In this document: positions 5,880 to 6,613 of the stretch, piece by piece
Layout: every line of letters starts with the position of its first letter
How positions within the stretch are numbered: the stretch's first letter is position 1
Assembly (NCBI GenBank): GCA_028698975.1
Contig: JAQVVK010000118.1
Span: forward strand, 1 to 6,613
Origin: Victivallaceae bacterium
GTDB lineage: Bacteria; Verrucomicrobiota; Lentisphaeria; Victivallales; Victivallaceae
DNA length: 6,613 nucleotides
Reading direction: 5' to 3'
The notes under the pieces: generated by a model
What the model was told of the DNA's origin: nothing
What the model saw: only the letters and a program-made list of their open reading frames with translations
Database searches by the model: none
Translations under genes and position numbers: made by a program

Positions 5880-6168
5880 GTTAGGTCAAGGGCGTTGCCC
5901 TTGCGAGGAGTAGCAGAGGGCGAGTAGCCCTCTGACCAAAGGCGGGCGTCAGCTCAACAAAAATTTTTAAGCGAAGCGTCCAAAAAATTTTTAGCCCGCC
6001 GCGGCCTTGCTTTCACACAAAAATCTTGTTATAGACAAGACATTTGATCCTAACTTCTCACAACGCCACGGCAAATGCTCTGCTTTGCCACCGGGGGATA
6101 AATAGCGGGTGGCGTTAAGCCGCCCCCCAAGCCCTGCCAATGCTCTGCACAGCAGCCGCGTAAGCGGC
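5880..6168 (+). repeat. Intergenic tandem repeat, unit 2 (289 bp, full length)
   Basis: This copy keeps all the parts: the hairpin-rich first half shared with units 1 and 3, a spacer with ATTTGATCCTAACTTCTCAC, a block from GCCACC to GGTGGC (6-bp inverted arms) ending in CCCCCC, and a tail with a second AATGCTCTGC (6139-6148) leading into the next GTTAGG. It is nearly identical to unit 3 at an offset of 289 bp, which points to recent duplication or gene conversion. The loop change GAGCA to GAGTA in the second hairpin leaves its stem intact. Confidence 0.9.
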
Positions 6169-6417
6169 GTTAGGTCAAGGGCGTTGCCCTTGCGAGGAGT
6201 AGCAGAGGGCGAGTAGCCCTCTGACCAAAGGCGGGCGTATGCTAACAAAAAATTTTTAAGCGAAGCGTCCAAAAAATTTTTAGCCCGCCGCGGCCTTGCT
6301 TTCACACAAAAATCATGTTATAGACAAGACATTTGATCCTAACTTCTCACAACGCCACGGCAAATGCTCTGCTTTGCCACCGGGGGATAAATAGCGGGTG
6401 GCGTTAAGCCGCCCCCC
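6169..6417 (+). repeat. Intergenic tandem repeat, unit 3 (249 bp, lacks the tail)
   Basis: Unit 3 follows unit 2 at a constant 289-bp offset and stops matching after the CCCCCC at 6412-6417, so it lacks the last 40 bp of the full unit. Differences from unit 2 are few: CATGTTATAG for CTTGTTATAG, and TATGCTAACAAAAAA for CAGCTCAACAAAAA before the AT block. The AAAAATTTTT pair and the GGCGGGC/GCCCGCC arms are kept. A 104-codon reading frame on the minus strand crosses the unit 2/3 boundary but only reads repeat sequence. Confidence 0.9.
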
Positions 6418-6613
6418 GCGCCCCCTACATCGGGCTGTTATCGGCTGATTGGCAATCGGCAAGGCCGAATAGAGGTAGTTGCGGCCTGCGCTTCGCTCGC
6501 GGCCTTATTGCTCGGGTGCACTCGACCGCGAAAATATTTTTTTCGCGTCCGGGGGCTTCGCCCGCCGGGTCTCTCGCTCGCCCCCTGCGCGCTCGGCGGC
6601 AACCGCCTCGCAG
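6418..6613. other. Gene-free, inverted-repeat-rich right end
   Basis: No start codon with a ribosome binding site and no recognisable protein is seen. The stretch is dense in short palindromes. The clearest is CGCGAAAA-TATTT-TTTTCGCG (6527-6547), an 8-bp stem with an AT-rich core. Others are a GGCC...GGCC segment around GCGCTTCGCTCGC (6483-6504), and GGGC-TTC-GCCC near 6553-6564. The motif 'GCTTCGC' recurs. It resembles the neighbouring array in style (GC arms around an AT core) but is not a copy of it. It may belong to a second repeat family, or be the region before a gene outside the window. Confidence 0.5.

Noticed and set aside
5991..6305. 104-codon minus-strand frame in the repeat array, and a similar 62-codon frame at 5657-5845
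   Set aside because: Both read through the repeat sequence. The same repeat segments are translated in different frames in the two, which shows there is no selection on protein.
5656..6417. CRISPR array
   Set aside because: Units are over 220 bp and homologous along their whole length, with no short repeat plus unique spacer pattern and no cas genes nearby.

Overview
The window is bacterial DNA, moderately GC-rich, with closely packed genes and a repeat-filled right end. The gene content (an [FeFe]-hydrogenase maturase with its usual small partner, plus galactokinase) fits a fermentative, hydrogen-metabolising anaerobe with a diderm-type lipoprotein pathway. The 'GNHTDYN' galactokinase loop and the intergenic repeats remind me of Lentisphaerota/Verrucomicrobiota-type gut bacteria. 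That placement is an impression from memory and no marker in the window proves it.

Layout, left to right. (1) 1-1350, minus strand: a two-gene envelope operon. A DUF368 polytopic membrane protein (the family that includes the undecaprenyl-phosphate transporter PopT) is followed, with a 13-bp overlap, by the 5' part of lgt (prolipoprotein diacylglyceryl transferase), which runs off the left edge. (2) 1351-1636: a divergent control region with back-to-back promoter candidates, a 14-bp palindrome over the rightward -35 box, and a roughly 170-nt leader with mutually exclusive hairpins. (3) 1637-3334, plus strand: a TM1266-family 'iron-only hydrogenase system regulator' gene and, 12 bp later, hydG, the radical-SAM tyrosine lyase that supplies CO and cyanide for the H-cluster. 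(4) 3335-3472: an intergenic region with weak terminator hairpins and a promoter candidate. (5) 3473-5621: galactokinase, then tryptophanyl-tRNA synthetase 31 bp downstream. (6) 5622-6613: no credible gene. This stretch holds three tandem copies of a structured repeat (224, 289 and 249 bp), then about 200 bp rich in inverted repeats.

The TM1266-like gene and hydG form a clear functional pair for hydrogenase assembly. The hydE, hydF and hydrogenase structural genes are not here and would have to lie elsewhere. The popT-lgt pair serves the cell envelope. galK and trpS look co-transcribed for convenience rather than by pathway. The least explained parts are the repeat array, where one copy differs by an exact 65-bp deletion between 10-bp direct repeats, and the structured leader upstream of the hydrogenase genes.
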